Shown here piece by piece: positions 53,364 to 62,525 of a stretch of DNA of 64,000 bases. The translations under genes were made by a program, and so were the position numbers. This stretch comes from Sphingomonas ginsengisoli An et al. 2013 (lineage in GTDB: Bacteria; Pseudomonadota; Alphaproteobacteria; Sphingomonadales; Sphingomonadaceae). The notes under the pieces are model-generated. The model saw only the letters and a list, made by a program, of their open reading frames with translations, was not told where the DNA came from and did not search any database. The stretch is taken from assembly GCF_009363895.1 (NCBI RefSeq), contig NZ_CP045434.1, positions 1,860,001 to 1,924,000 of the forward strand, written 5' to 3'. Numbering within the stretch: the first letter of the stretch is position 1; the number at the start of each line of letters is the position of its first letter.

Positions 53364-56300
53364 TCGCCCGGATTATCCGTGCGTCGGTCAAAGGCCGCTA
53401 TCTGGTTCTCCTAGCCGCGCTCGTCGTAATCGTGATCGGCATCGGTGCGATCAAAACGACCCCCGTAGATGCCTTGCCCGACCTTTCGGACGTGCAGGTC
53501 ATCGTCAAGACCAGCTATCCGGGGCAGGCACCCCAAGTCGTCGAGAGCCAAGTCACTTACCCATTGGCGACGACGATGTTGTCGGTGCCAGGGGCGCGGG
53601 TCGTGCGCGGCTATTCTTTCGAGGGCGACAGCTTCGTCTATATCCTATTCGACGACAGCACAGACCTGTATTGGGCGCGCAGCCGCGTTCTCGAATATCT
53701 CAGTCAAGTGCAGAGCCGGCTGCCTGAAGGCGCCAAGGCATCGCTTGGCCCGGACGCGACAGGCGTCGGGTGGATCTACGAATATGCCTTGGTCGATCGA
53801 ACCGGCCGGCACGATCTGTCTGAACTGCGCAGCATCCAGGACTGGTTCCTGCGCTACGAGCTCAAGACCATTCCCGGTGTCGCCGAAGTCGCAAGCATCG
53901 GCGGCATGGTAAGGGAATATCAGGTCTTGCTCGATCCGCAGAAGCTCGCCTCCTACGGCATCACACACGATCAGGTCGCGGACGCGCTCAAGCGCGCCAA
54001 TCAGGAGAACGGTGGCTCGGTCGTTGAAATGGCCGAGGCGGAATATATCGTTCGTTCGACCGGCTATCTAAGTTCACTCGACGACTTTCGCGCGGTTCCG
54101 CTGAAGACGGCAGCCGGCGGCGTTCCGGTGCGGCTGGGTGACGTCGCCACGGTCCAGGTCGGTCCCGCCATGCGCCGCGGGATTGCCGAACTGAACGGCC
54201 AAGGTGAAGTCGCTGGCGGCGTCATTGTCATGCGTCAAGGCAAGAATGCGCGCGAAGTGATCGACGGCGTGCGCACCAAGCTCGCCGAACTGAAGAAGAG
54301 CCTGCCGCCTGGCGTCGAGGTGGTCACCACCTATGATCGTTCGGGGTTGATCGACCGTGCGGTCGAAAACCTCACCAGCAAGTTGATTGAGGAGTTCATT
54401 GTCGTCGCGTTCGTCTGCGGACTCTTTCTTTGGCACGCCCGGTCGGCGCTGGTTGCGATCCTGACGCTGCCGCTCGGTATCTTATTCGCGCTGATCGTCA
54501 TGCGCCTGCAAGGCGTCAACGCCAATATCATGTCGCTAAGCGGCATCGCCATCGCCATTGGCGCGATGGTCGATGGCGCAATCGTGATGATCGAGAATGC
54601 CCACAAGCATATCGAACATTGGGAGCGCGATCGCCCTGGCGACGTACTGGAAGGTCCGGAGCGGTGGCGCGTCATCACCGACGCCGCAGCCGAAGTTGGT
54701 CCGGCGTTGTTTCTCAGTCTCCTGATTATCGCGCTGTCGTTCGTGCCGGTGTTCTCGCTTCAGGGGCAGGAAGGACGCTTGTTCGCCCCGCTCGCGTTCA
54801 CAAAAACCTATGCGATGGCCGGCGCGGCGATCCTCTCGATCACCTTGATCCCCGTCCTCATGGGCTTCTTCATTCGCGGTAAAATCCCGGTGGAGGAGAG
54901 CAATCCGATCAATCGCTGGCTGACCCGTCTCTACCGACCGGCGCTCGACTGGACGCTGTCCCGGCCCAAGCAGGTGCTGGTCATTGCGGCGCTGCTATTC
55001 GCCACCATCCTCTGGCCCGTTACCCGGCTCGGCGGCGAATTCATTCCGCAAATGAACGAGGGCGATCTGCTTTACATGCCCTCGGCACTGCCCGGCCTGT
55101 CTACCGCCGAGGCGGGACGGCTGCTTCAGCAGACCGACCGCCTGATCAAGACGGTGCCGGAGGTTGCCACCGTGTTCGGCAAGGCCGGACGCGCAGACAC
55201 GGCAACTGATCCCGCGCCGCTCGAAATGTTCGAGACGACCATCCGCTTCAAGCCGAAGAGCGAGTGGCGAGTGGGCATGACGCAGGACAAGCTGATCGAT
55301 TTGCTCGATCGCACCGTGAAGGTGCCCGGACTCGCGAACTTCTGGATTCCGCCAATCCGCAACCGCATCGACATGCTGTCGACTGGCATTAAGAGCCCGA
55401 TCGGGATCAAGGTCGCGGGCTCGAATTTGGCCCAGATCGACGAGGCCGCCCACAAGATCGAACTCGTGGCGAAGACCGTACCCGGCGTCAGTTCGGCACT
55501 CGCGGAGCGTCTGACGGGCGGCCGCTATGTCGAGGTTGTGATCAATCGTGCGGCCGCGTCGCGCTACGGCATGAACATCGCCGACGTGCAGTCGATCGTT
55601 TCCGGGGCCATTGGCGGCGAGACCATCGGCGAGACAGTCGAGGGGCTGGCGCGTTATCCGATCAACCTCCGCTACCCACGTGAGTTACGCGACAGCCTCG
55701 ACGATCTCAGGCAGCTGCCTGTGGTAACCCCGTCGTATCAGCAGATCACGCTAGGCACCGTTGCGGACATCCATGTTGCCGATGGGCCGCCGATGCTGAG
55801 AAGCGAGAACGGTCGGCCGGTCACGTGGATTTATATCGATGGCAGGGACCGCGCCCTGACCGAGATCGTGGGCAATCTCCAGCGTGCCGTAGCCGCGAAC
55901 GTCAAGCTGTCACCGGGAGTCAGCGTCACCTACACTGGCCAGTTCGAGTTTCTCCAGCGCGCGGTTGCACGGCTCAAGATCGTTGTGCCGGCAACGCTAC
56001 TGATCATCTTTCTGCTGCTCTACGCGACTTTTCGGCGGCTGGACGAGGCAGCGTTGATCATGGGCACCCTGCCGTTCGCCCTCACGGGCGGCGTTTGGCT
56101 GCTTTATCTGCTTGGCTACAATCAATCGGTTGCGACTGGGGTTGGCTTCATCGCGCTGGCCGGCGTCTCCGCCGAGTTCGGCGTGGTCATGTTGATCTAC
56201 TTAAAACACGCTTTGGCCGAACGACCCTCGCACCCGGATGGACAACAGATTGAAGAGGCGGTGCGGGAAGGCGCGCTGCTTCGAGTTCGACCCAAGGCGA

Positions 56301-56506
56301 TGACCGTCGCAGTCATTCTCGCGGGTCTTTTTCCGCTCTTGATCGGGACGGGAACCGGGTCGGAAGTAATGAGCCGTATCGCCGCCCCGATGATCGGCGG
56401 CATGTTGACGGCACCCCTGCTGTCCATGCTCGTCATCCCCGCTGGCTATCTCTTGCTAAGACGACGCGAGGGGAAGCGATCGCAACGGATCCAACCTCCT
56501 CTCTAG
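53360..56506 (+). CDS. cusA: CusA-type Cu/Ag RND pump
   Basis: A 1,048-residue RND pump. It begins with a GTG overlapping the cusB stop by 4 nt. The helix 4 motif [19 protein letters not shown] is that of Cu/Ag HME pumps, unlike the czcA here. Met residues in EMFETTIRF and [13 protein letters not shown] match those lining the Cu(I) path in E. coli Cus[24 protein letters not shown] lies in a late helix. It expels periplasmic Cu(I) or Ag(I). Confidence 0.94.
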   Translation: MIARIIRASVKGRYLVLLAALVVIVIGIGAIKTTPVDALPDLSDVQVIVKTSYPGQAPQVVESQVTYPLATTMLSVPGARVVRGYSFEGDSFVYILFDDSTDLYWARSRVLEYLSQVQSRLPEGAKASLGPDATGVGWIYEYALVDRTGRHDLSELRSIQDWFLRYELKTIPGVAEVASIGGMVREYQVLLDPQKLASYGITHDQVADALKRANQENGGSVVEMAEAEYIVRSTGYLSSLDDFRAVPLKTAAGGVPVRLGDVATVQVGPAMRRGIAELNGQGEVAGGVIVMRQGKNAREVIDGVRTKLAELKKSLPPGVEVVTTYDRSGLIDRAVENLTSKLIEEFIVVAFVCGLFLWHARSALVAILTLPLGILFALIVMRLQGVNANIMSLSGIAIAIGAMVDGAIVMIENAHKHIEHWERDRPGDVLEGPERWRVITDAAAEVGPALFLSLLIIALSFVPVFSLQGQEGRLFAPLAFTKTYAMAGAAILSITLIPVLMGFFIRGKIPVEESNPINRWLTRLYRPALDWTLSRPKQVLVIAALLFATILWPVTRLGGEFIPQMNEGDLLYMPSALPGLSTAEAGRLLQQTDRLIKTVPEVATVFGKAGRADTATDPAPLEMFETTIRFKPKSEWRVGMTQDKLIDLLDRTVKVPGLANFWIPPIRNRIDMLSTGIKSPIGIKVAGSNLAQIDEAAHKIELVAKTVPGVSSALAERLTGGRYVEVVINRAAASRYGMNIADVQSIVSGAIGGETIGETVEGLARYPINLRYPRELRDSLDDLRQLPVVTPSYQQITLGTVADIHVADGPPMLRSENGRPVTWIYIDGRDRALTEIVGNLQRAVAANVKLSPGVSVTYTGQFEFLQRAVARLKIVVPATLLIIFLLLYATFRRLDEAALIMGTLPFALTGGVWLLYLLGYNQSVATGVGFIALAGVSAEFGVVMLIYLKHALAERPSHPDGQQIEEAVREGALLRVRPKAMTVAVILAGLFPLLIGTGTGSEVMSRIAAPMIGGMLTAPLLSMLVIPAGYLLLRRREGKRSQRIQPPL

Positions 56507-56572
56507 CGGATGGTTCGAGACTTGAGGAGGAGGCAAGAGCTGATGGCCTGAGCTGACTCTCACCTGGCTTAG

Positions 56573-56986
56573 CTAGGTGTTCAGCTTAACAGTCTTACCG
56601 TCCTCTTTGGTGAAGTATTCCGGGCGCCGATCGAGAAGGTCGAGTACAACCTCGGAGGGGCGTGAAAGCTTAGAGCCTTTGGGCGTGACAACGATGGGTC
56701 GGTTTACCAAGATGGGATGCTCGAGCATCGCGTCGAAAATCTGTTCGTCGGTGGCATCCGGCGCGAGGAGCCCGAGCTCCGCCGCAGGCGTTCCCTTCTC
56801 GCGCATTATGTCGCGCGGGCGCATGTGCATGGCAGCGAGCAGCTCGCCAAGTTGCTGTCGCGTCCAACCCGCTTTCAGATACTCGATAATCTTCGGCTCG
56901 TACCCAGCGGCTCGGATCATGGCGAGCGTGTTGCGCGACGTGCCGCAGGCGGGGTTGTGATAGATCGTGATCGGGAATTCGGTCAT
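56573..56986 (-). CDS. arsC: Arsenate reductase, glutaredoxin-coupled type
   Basis: A 137-residue ArsC with the catalytic loop YHNPACGTSRNTL at residues about 8-20 and the Arg-bearing IVVTPKGSKLSRP later. It uses glutathione and glutaredoxin to turn As(V) into As(III). The ATG at 56,986 overlaps the aquaporin stop by 4 nt; the longer frame upstream is the antiparallel shadow of the aquaporin gene. No ArsB or Acr3 is present, so exit is probably through the aquaporin. Confidence 0.93.
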   Translation of the reverse strand: MTEFPITIYHNPACGTSRNTLAMIRAAGYEPKIIEYLKAGWTRQQLGELLAAMHMRPRDIMREKGTPAAELGLLAPDATDEQIFDAMLEHPILVNRPIVVTPKGSKLSRPSEVVLDLLDRRPEYFTKEDGKTVKLNT

Positions 56987-57684
56987 GCGAGGCGCTCCTG
57001 TCTGAATAGCCAACCGCTTAACAGTGCGGCGAGCGCTGCACCGGCGAGTTGGGCGATGATGAAGGCGGGTGCTGACGACGGTGCGATGCCGGCAAACGTG
57101 TTGCTGAGCGACCGGGCGATCGTCACTGCAGGGTTCGCGAACGAGGTCGACGCTGTGAACCAGTAGGCGGAGGTAATGTAGAGGCCAACGATGAACGGCG
57201 TCGCCTCGGGCCGGAAACGGAGCGAACCGAGGATGGCAGCGATCAGCCCAAAGGTCGCCACGCCCTCCGAAAATGCCTGGGCCGGTCCGTCGCGCAGCTT
57301 GCTCGAGATCTGGAGCACCGGCTCGGCAAACATTAGGTGTGCCGCCCACACACCCGCGACGGCACCGATGATTTGAACGGCAATGTATGCCGCGGCCGTC
57401 GACGCGTTGAGTTCACGACGGGCGGCGAAGACGAGCGTGACAGCTGGGTTGAAGTGGGCCCCCGAGAGCGGACCGAACATCGTGATGAGCACGACCAAAC
57501 CTGCGCCGGTCGCAAGTGTGTTGCCGAGCAGGGCGACAGCGGCGTTCCCGGCGGCAAGCCGGTCGCCCATGATGCCCGAGCCGATTACAATCGCGAGCAG
57601 CAGGGCCGTCCCCAGTGCCTCCGCGGCGAGACGGCGTGACAGGTCGAACTGCTGGAGGGGCGGCTCGAGGCTTGGCGAAGTCAC
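56983..57684 (-). CDS. Aquaporin/MIP channel (AqpS-like)
   Basis: A 233-residue channel with six helices and two NPA boxes, HFNPAVT and SFANPAVT. The GTG at 57,684 overlaps the arsR stop by 4 nt. In rhizobia an AqpS between arsR and arsC lets As(III), produced by ArsC, flow out. The same order here supports that role. Confidence 0.9.
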   Translation of the reverse strand: MTSPSLEPPLQQFDLSRRLAAEALGTALLLAIVIGSGIMGDRLAAGNAAVALLGNTLATGAGLVVLITMFGPLSGAHFNPAVTLVFAARRELNASTAAAYIAVQIIGAVAGVWAAHLMFAEPVLQISSKLRDGPAQAFSEGVATFGLIAAILGSLRFRPEATPFIVGLYITSAYWFTASTSFANPAVTIARSLSNTFAGIAPSSAPAFIIAQLAGAALAALLSGWLFRQERLA

Positions 57685-58043
57685 GCTGGCGCCGGGGCGT
57701 CGTCTGCGCAGCAGGCGGTTCGCGCCATGATCGCCGCCAGCGGCGCGCAGATCGCCGGGGAGCCCTGGCAGCAATCTTCGACAAGGTAGGAGAGCAGCGC
57801 CGACATCGGCTCATAAGCTGCGGTGTAGATGATCGACCGACCTTCTCGTCTCGACTCAATCAGCCCGGCATGGGTGAGGACGCTAAGGTTGGCCGAAAGT
57901 GAGTTGGCCGGAACTCCGAGGTGGCGCGCGATCTCACCGGCCGCAACGCCGTCCGCTCCGGCCTGCACGAGCATGCGGAACACGGCGAGCCGGCCCTCGT
58001 GGGCGAGCGCCGCCAGAGCGGCAACGGCGAGCTTGCTTTCCAT
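57681..58043 (-). CDS. arsR: ArsR-family arsenical repressor
   Basis: A 120-residue winged-helix protein: LAALAHEGRLAVFRMLVQAG, then IARHLGVPANSLSANLSVLTHAGL as the HTH and RSIIYTAAYE as the wing. The C-terminus carries EDCCQGSPAIC and TACC, likely As(III) ligands, a placement different from E. coli ArsR. It is the first gene of arsR-aqp-arsC and divergent from arsH. Confidence 0.9.
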   Translation of the reverse strand: MESKLAVAALAALAHEGRLAVFRMLVQAGADGVAAGEIARHLGVPANSLSANLSVLTHAGLIESRREGRSIIYTAAYEPMSALLSYLVEDCCQGSPAICAPLAAIMARTACCADDAPAPA

Positions 58044-58066
58044 ACTTCCACGTTATTAGAAGTGTA
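58042..58066. promoter_or_regulatory. ArsR-type operator between arsR and arsH
   Basis: ATACTTC (58,042-58,048) and GAAGTGTA (58,059-58,066) form an imperfect dyad around an AT-rich centre, matching the layout of ArsR/SmtB operators. It overlaps the arsR start codon, so the transcript may have a very short leader. Confidence 0.5.
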
Positions 58067-58112
58067 CGAGCTTGCCAACCATAATGTTGCGCACGCCCCG
58101 CCAGAGTGAGTG

Positions 58113-58811
58113 ATGACCGACGACTTTCCAGCCCTGTCACCCGAGCATATCGACCGGCCCTCGCTGGAGAAGCTGATACCTGTGACGGTGTCCACGCATC
58201 CACCTCGGTTCCTGCTCCTCTACGGCTCGCTGCGGGAGCGGAGCTTCAGCCGCCTGCTGATCGAGGAGGCAGACCGCCTGCTGCGCAACATGGGTGCAGA
58301 GACGCGGATTTATGATCCGCGCGGCTTGCCCCAGCCCGACGACGCACCCGCGACCCACCCCAAGATCGCCGAGCTCCGCGAGTTGTCGATCTGGTCGGAG
58401 GGGCACGTGTGGTGCTCACCGGAACGGCACGGCGCCATGACCGGCATCTTCAAGAGCCAGGTCGACTGGCTGCCGCTGGAAAGCGGCGGCGTTCGCCCCA
58501 CCCAGGGCCGGACGCTGGCGGTGTGCCAGGTCAATGCAGGCTCGCAATCGTTCAACACAGTCAACCAGCTCCGCATCTTAGGACGGTGGATGCGGATGAT
58601 CACGATCCCGAACCAATCCTCTGTCGCCAAGGCCTTTAACGAGTTCGACGACAACGGCCGAATGAAGCCGTCAGATTATTATGCGCGGCTCGTTGACGTC
58701 ATGGAGGAGCTCTACAAATTCACGCTGCTGACCCGCGACCGGTCGGAATACCTTGTGGACCGCTATAGCGAGCGGCAGGCTAGCGAACACCATCCGGTCG
58801 TCCCGCTCTGA
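58113..58811 (+). CDS. arsH: ArsH organoarsenical oxidase/flavoprotein
   Basis: A 232-residue NADPH-dependent FMN protein. It has [18 protein letters not shown] near residue 30 for the FMN phosphate, [18 protein letters not shown], and [19 protein letters not shown] followed by [18 protein letters not shown]. ArsH oxidises trivalent methylarsenicals and reduces quinones. The ATG at 58,113 is used; no good ribosome-binding site is seen. It is divergent from arsR under a shared control region. Confidence 0.93.
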   Translation: MTDDFPALSPEHIDRPSLEKLIPVTVSTHPPRFLLLYGSLRERSFSRLLIEEADRLLRNMGAETRIYDPRGLPQPDDAPATHPKIAELRELSIWSEGHVWCSPERHGAMTGIFKSQVDWLPLESGGVRPTQGRTLAVCQVNAGSQSFNTVNQLRILGRWMRMITIPNQSSVAKAFNEFDDNGRMKPSDYYARLVDVMEELYKFTLLTRDRSEYLVDRYSERQASEHHPVVPL

Positions 58812-58886
58812 TTAACGCCGAGCCGAATGAGGCGAGAGATTCAGCGGCCCATTGGCCCATGACGAGTGTAAGGGCGCCACTATAAA

Positions 58887-59552
58887 GTGGCTCAGCTCAG
58901 AAACCTCTGCCAGAGCGCGGTGTCCGCCAATATGGCGACCTCAATGCGCGTGCTGGCCGCGGTCGGCTCGCGTATCGTTCATTGGATGGGAGGGCAAGAA
59001 GCGCTCGGAGCTCTTCCGATCGCCTCTTCCTTGCCGCCAATCTTTACAAAGTGTGACGTAGCCTTGGAAACTGGAAGTCGGCCCCGACCGGCGGCGGCAT
59101 TCGTCGCCTCGAATGCGGCCCCAGTGGCTTGGCGGGCCGTTCGACTAGGACGACCGCTTCTGGGAGGCCAGATCACCGGCATCATGAAGGCGCAAATCGA
59201 CCACTTCCCGCTCAACATGGGCGGAATCAGGCCGACGCAGGGGCGCACTCTGGCCGTGACGCAGGTGTCGGCGGGATCGCAATCGTTCAACAGCGTCAAC
59301 ACGCTGCGTATACTTGGTCGCTGGATGCGGATGACGACCAGTCCGAACCAGTCGAGCGTCGCCAAGGCCTACCAGGGATTCGACGAGACCGGGCGAATGA
59401 AGCCGTTCAACCATTATGACCGGAGCGTAGACGTCATGGAGAAGTTGGTCCGCTTTCCCTGGCTGCTCCGCACCCACGGCGCGGCGCTCGTCGACCGCTT
59501 TTCGGAGCGAAAGGAGGCTGGCGCCAAGATGCTTGGCGCGGCCTCAATCTAG
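58887..59552 (+). pseudogene. Decayed second arsH
   Basis: The C-terminal about 130 residues are a good Ars[15 protein letters not shown], then [19 protein letters not shown] and [17 protein letters not shown]. The N-terminal part of the frame does not match ArsH: the FMN-binding GSLRERS and the [11 protein letters not shown] block are missing and appear to be scrambled or frameshifted. It is similar but not identical to the intact arsH, so it looks like an older, separate copy now broken. Confidence 0.7.
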
Positions 59553-59799
59553 CCAGCGAGTCCCAAGGGTCGACGTGTGCTTGGCTAAGGAGCGTCCGCT
59601 TCTAGGCGATCGTTTGGCGGCCGTGATGGGCCGAGAGATGGGCGCTTTGCGGTGGTTGAGCTCAACAAGCCAGGTCCGCGGAAAGTTATTTTCAAATCGC
59701 CGAAACTTGCGCCTGGACGCGGGCTATTCACGAGGTAAATTCGAGCGTCGGACACTAAAAAGTTCAATGTGAGCCTCGAACCCCTGTTCTTTTGGCGGA
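59553..59799. other. Non-coding right end of the island
   Basis: No credible gene. A GCGTCCG word occurs near 59,591, as elsewhere between island genes. Nothing else is recognisable. Confidence 0.4.
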
Positions 59800-59822
59800 G
59801 CGAGAGCGCAAAACGCTCTCGC
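59800..59822. terminator. Perfect 9-bp hairpin next to attR
   Basis: GCGAGAGCG (59,800-59,808) and CGCTCTCGC (59,814-59,822) pair around a 5-nt loop. It lies 7 bp after the tRNA 3' end on the minus strand and 2 bp outside the att repeat. It may end tRNA transcription or be an integrase-related structure. Confidence 0.5.
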
Positions 59823-59824
59823 AT

Positions 59825-59875
59825 AAAGTTGGTCGGGGAGAGAGGATTCGAACCTCCGGCCCCTGCCTCCCGAAG
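59825..59875. repeat. attR: 51-bp direct repeat within tRNA-Pro
   Basis: Identical to 2,903-2,953. It covers the tRNA from the anticodon loop to the CCA end plus 5 bp beyond. Insertion therefore restored a complete tRNA gene at this end. Confidence 0.9.
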
Positions 59876-59906
59876 ACAGTGCTCTACCAGGCTGAGCTAC
59901 TCCCCG
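59830..59906 (-). tRNA. tRNA-Pro (CGG anticodon)
   Basis: A 77-nt cloverleaf: acceptor CGGGGAG/CTCCCCG, D-arm with AGCTCAGCCTGGTAGAGC, anticodon stem CTGTC/GGCAG around loop TTCGGGA (anticodon CGG, reading CCG), T-arm GGAGG-TTCGAAT-CCTCT and an encoded CCA end. It is the integration site of the island. Confidence 0.95.
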
Positions 59907-60132
59907 ACCGACCACCGCGCGGTGACGCGGCGGTCAAGGCGGGGGCCTCTTAGGCGGCGGTCGGTGGGGATGCAACCCGCTTCACGGTCCGCCCGCCGGC
60001 GTCGCTTCATTCGGCGGACAAACGAGGCCGAGAAGCAGCAAAGAGGTCACAGCGAGACTTATTCGCGCGGTAACTCGAAACGGCCGCGCAACATTGAATA
60101 ATCGGTCATTCTTTTGCGGTTAGCAGCGGTGG

Positions 60133-60648
60133 ATGACCGAGCCCGTCCGTCTGCCAGATCCGGCCACTGCCGATCCCTTTACAGCCATGTTCCAGCAGGC
60201 CGACGGGTGGCGCCGCGATTGCCTGGCGCTGTTCGCGGAACTCGACGGAATCGTCGACAAGCTTCTCGCCGAACTGCAACCGCCGCGCCGGCGCCTGAAG
60301 CGACAGAAGCCCTCCGACCTGCCGCCGTTCGACCGGCTGCGTGAGCTGACCGGCAGCAAGGGAGCGCTGGCCAGCGTTGGCAAGGCGATATCGGAGACGC
60401 TGGCCGACCTTGCGCCATGGTGCGAATGGCGCCGACATCTTGATCATGGGGTGCTGACCGTCTGGCGCGGACGCGGGCATCAGTGGCTGCTCGCGCTTGC
60501 CTTTCAGCAGTCGGAAGCGGCGCCGACGCGCGCCTACGCCATCACCTGGTCGGAAGCGTGTGCGATGCGAACGCTGGTGACCAAGCGCATTGCCTCCCTG
60601 CGCAGCAACGCCCGCTCGCTGGCCAATGCCGTGGCGCTCGCCGCCTAG
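60133..60648 (+). CDS. Hypothetical protein (171 aa)
   Basis: A soluble, helix-rich protein I do not recognise. Landmarks are DGWRRDCLALFAELDGIVDK near the start, a basic RRRLKRQKPSD linker, and WRRHLDHGVLTVWRGRGHQWL. It is convergent with the aldolase gene (4-nt tail overlap). The frame and codon use look like core genes of this genome. Confidence 0.65.
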   Translation: MTEPVRLPDPATADPFTAMFQQADGWRRDCLALFAELDGIVDKLLAELQPPRRRLKRQKPSDLPPFDRLRELTGSKGALASVGKAISETLADLAPWCEWRRHLDHGVLTVWRGRGHQWLLALAFQQSEAAPTRAYAITWSEACAMRTLVTKRIASLRSNARSLANAVALAA

Positions 60649-61460
60649 CTCGCGAAGGCTGGGTCGAGCCGGTAGGCCTTGCGCAGCAGCGCGGGCCAGG
60701 CGAGCAGCTTGGCGGCGATCTTGAGGCCCATCTGGCCCTGCTGGGCGGCAATCTCGGGGGTGCCCTGCGGCGGGTTGTTGATCTTGTCGCCCGCGGACAG
60801 GGCGTAGATCTGCGCCTCGCAGGCGCGCTCGAGGAAATACATGCGGATGAACGCCTCGCCGACGGTCTCGCCGACGGTCAGCGTGCCGTGATTGCGCAAA
60901 AGCATCGCCGAGCGAGTTCCGAGGTCGGCGACGATCCGCTCGCGCTCCTCGAGATCGGTGGCGACGCCTTCGTAATCGTGGAAGGCGAGATCGCCGCCGA
61001 CCAGCATCGCGGTCTGAGTCAGCGGCAGCAGCCCCTCGGCATGGGCGGCGACCGCCTGGCCGTGCGGTGTGTGGAGGTGGATGACGGCATGAGCGTCGTC
61101 GCGCGCCATGTGTACCGCCGAATGGATGGTGAAGCCGGCCGGATTGGTCAGGAAGGGCGTCGGCTCGACCGGATTGCCCTGAAGATCGACCTTGATCAGC
61201 GACGAGGCGGTCACTTCCTCGAACATGAGGTTGTAGGGGTTGAGGAGGAAGTGGTGCTCCGGCCCCGGCACCCGCACGCTCATGTGGGTGAAGATGAGGT
61301 CGTCCCAACCGTAATGCGCGACAAGACGGTAGGCAGCCGCGAGGTCGATGCGCAGCTGCCATTCCTCGTCGCTGACTCGGCCTTCGAGGCTGGGGATCTC
61401 GACCGAGGCGAGCGGGCTCATCTGGTCCATGCCGCTGTTGATCGTGTCCACGCGATTCAT
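60645..61460 (-). CDS. Class II aldolase/adducin family protein
   Basis: A 271-residue class II aldolase-like protein. It has HYGWDDLIFTHMSVRVPG, then FTIHSAVHMARDDAHAVIHLHTPHG with the zinc-binding HxH, and AMLLRNHGTLTVGETVGEAF. Such proteins cleave or form sugar or aromatic aldols; the substrate cannot be read from sequence. It is translationally coupled (4-nt overlap) to the isomerase gene upstream. Confidence 0.88.
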   Translation of the reverse strand: MNRVDTINSGMDQMSPLASVEIPSLEGRVSDEEWQLRIDLAAAYRLVAHYGWDDLIFTHMSVRVPGPEHHFLLNPYNLMFEEVTASSLIKVDLQGNPVEPTPFLTNPAGFTIHSAVHMARDDAHAVIHLHTPHGQAVAAHAEGLLPLTQTAMLVGGDLAFHDYEGVATDLEERERIVADLGTRSAMLLRNHGTLTVGETVGEAFIRMYFLERACEAQIYALSAGDKINNPPQGTPEIAAQQGQMGLKIAAKLLAWPALLRKAYRLDPAFAS

Positions 61461-62098
61461 GAGGCGGTCTCCTGTCGGTCGGGATGGGCGGCGGCAAAGG
61501 CCGGAAGCTCGGTCAGCATCGCGTCGATGCGGGTAAGCGTCGGGAAGCCGTCAAGCGGGGTGTCGAGCCGCCGCGCATTGTAGAGCTGGGGCACGAGGCA
61601 GATGTCGGCCATGCTGAGCTGGTCGCCAAAAAGGTAGGTGCCGGCAACCGGCGCGGCGAGGCCGTCCAGCGCCGCCAGCCCCTCACTGCACCAGTGACGG
61701 TACCAGGTATCGACCACTTCCTGCGACTGGCCGAGCTCATTCTTGAGATAACGCAGCACGCGCAGATTGTTGAGCGGGTGAATGTCGCAGGCGACGGTCA
61801 ACGCCAGCGCCAGAACGTGTGCGCGCCCGGCGGGGTCTTTCGGGACGAACGGCGGATCCTTCACCTGCGCGTCGAGGAAATCGAAGATCGCCAGGCTCTG
61901 CGTGATCCGCTCGCCGTTCATCTCGAGCATCGGCACGAGCCCCTGCGGGTTGAGCGCGACATAGGCCGGCGCCTTCTGCTCGTCGTGGCGCAGGTCGACG
62001 GGATGCTGGGTGTAGGCGATGCCCTTGAGGTTGAGCGCGATCCGCACCCGGTAGGAGGCCGAGGAGCGGAAGTAATCGTGAAGGATCGCGTCGGGCAT
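61457..62098 (-). CDS. maiA: Maleylacetoacetate isomerase/zeta-class GST
   Basis: A 213-residue GST-fold protein. The active-site loop YFRSSASYRVRIALNL is the zeta-class signature (SSxxxR). ALNPQGLVPMLEMNG holds the cis-Pro, and QLSMADICLVPQLYNARRL lies in the C-terminal domain. It isomerises maleylacetoacetate in tyrosine or homogentisate breakdown using glutathione. It is in an operon with the thioesterase and the aldolase. Confidence 0.9.
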   Translation of the reverse strand: MPDAILHDYFRSSASYRVRIALNLKGIAYTQHPVDLRHDEQKAPAYVALNPQGLVPMLEMNGERITQSLAIFDFLDAQVKDPPFVPKDPAGRAHVLALALTVACDIHPLNNLRVLRYLKNELGQSQEVVDTWYRHWCSEGLAALDGLAAPVAGTYLFGDQLSMADICLVPQLYNARRLDTPLDGFPTLTRIDAMLTELPAFAAAHPDRQETAS

Positions 62099-62108
62099 CG
62101 AAGAGGCC

Positions 62109-62525
62109 TTACTCCAACCCGTACGGTTCGAGAAAGGGCGCGATCACCTCGGGCGGTACGCGGATCGGGCGGCCGGCGGCCTTGTCGATGATTGCCCACA
62201 CCGTGCGGGCGCGGACGCAGACCTTGCCGTCGGGGCCGATGAATTCCATCAGCCGGTCGAACTTGGCGCCCTTGGGCGCCTCGCCGACCCAGGTCCGCCC
62301 GGTCACCTTGTCGCCGACGAAAGCGGGGCGGAGGTAGTCGATCTCGTGGCGAACGATGACCCAGAAATAGTCGTCGGCATGGCGCGGGTCGGCGAGGCTG
62401 TACCAATGCGCCAGCGCCACTTGCTGGATCCACTGCACCCACACCGCATTGTTGACGTGGCCCAGCTCGTCGATGTGCTCGGGCAGCGCGGTCAACTCGA
62501 GGGTGAAGACCGGACGTTCGGTCAT
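62109..62525 (-). CDS. Acyl-CoA thioesterase, 4HBT/hotdog type
   Basis: A 138-residue hotdog-fold thioesterase: DELGHVNNAVWVQWIQQVAL is the 4HBT catalytic motif (HVNN), and VRHEIDYLRPAFVGDKV follows. The ATG at 62,525 overlaps the peptidase stop by 4 nt. It ends 10 nt before the maiA start. It hydrolyses acyl-CoA; the substrate is unknown. Confidence 0.88.
   Translation of the reverse strand: MTERPVFTLELTALPEHIDELGHVNNAVWVQWIQQVALAHWYSLADPRHADDYFWVIVRHEIDYLRPAFVGDKVTGRTWVGEAPKGAKFDRLMEFIGPDGKVCVRARTVWAIIDKAAGRPIRVPPEVIAPFLEPYGLE

Larger units (their letters stand above)
2903..59875. mobile_element. Integrated genomic island at tRNA-Pro(CGG)
   Basis: A perfect 51-bp direct repeat at both ends (2,903-2,953 and 59,825-59,875) contains the 3' part of a tRNA-Pro gene, the classic signature of tyrosine-recombinase integration at a tRNA. 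Between the copies are a tyrosine integrase with an excisionase-like gene, a putative HUH endonuclease, ArdC, defence genes, and metal and arsenic resistance. Genes outside look like core metabolism. The only integrase lies about 18-19 kb from the left end and 38 kb from the tRNA, which suggests a composite or rearranged element. Confidence 0.85.

Noticed and set aside
60106..61497. 463-aa minus-strand frame across the aldolase gene
   Set aside because: It is out of frame with the recognisable class II aldolase and gives an Arg/Pro-rich nonsense product.
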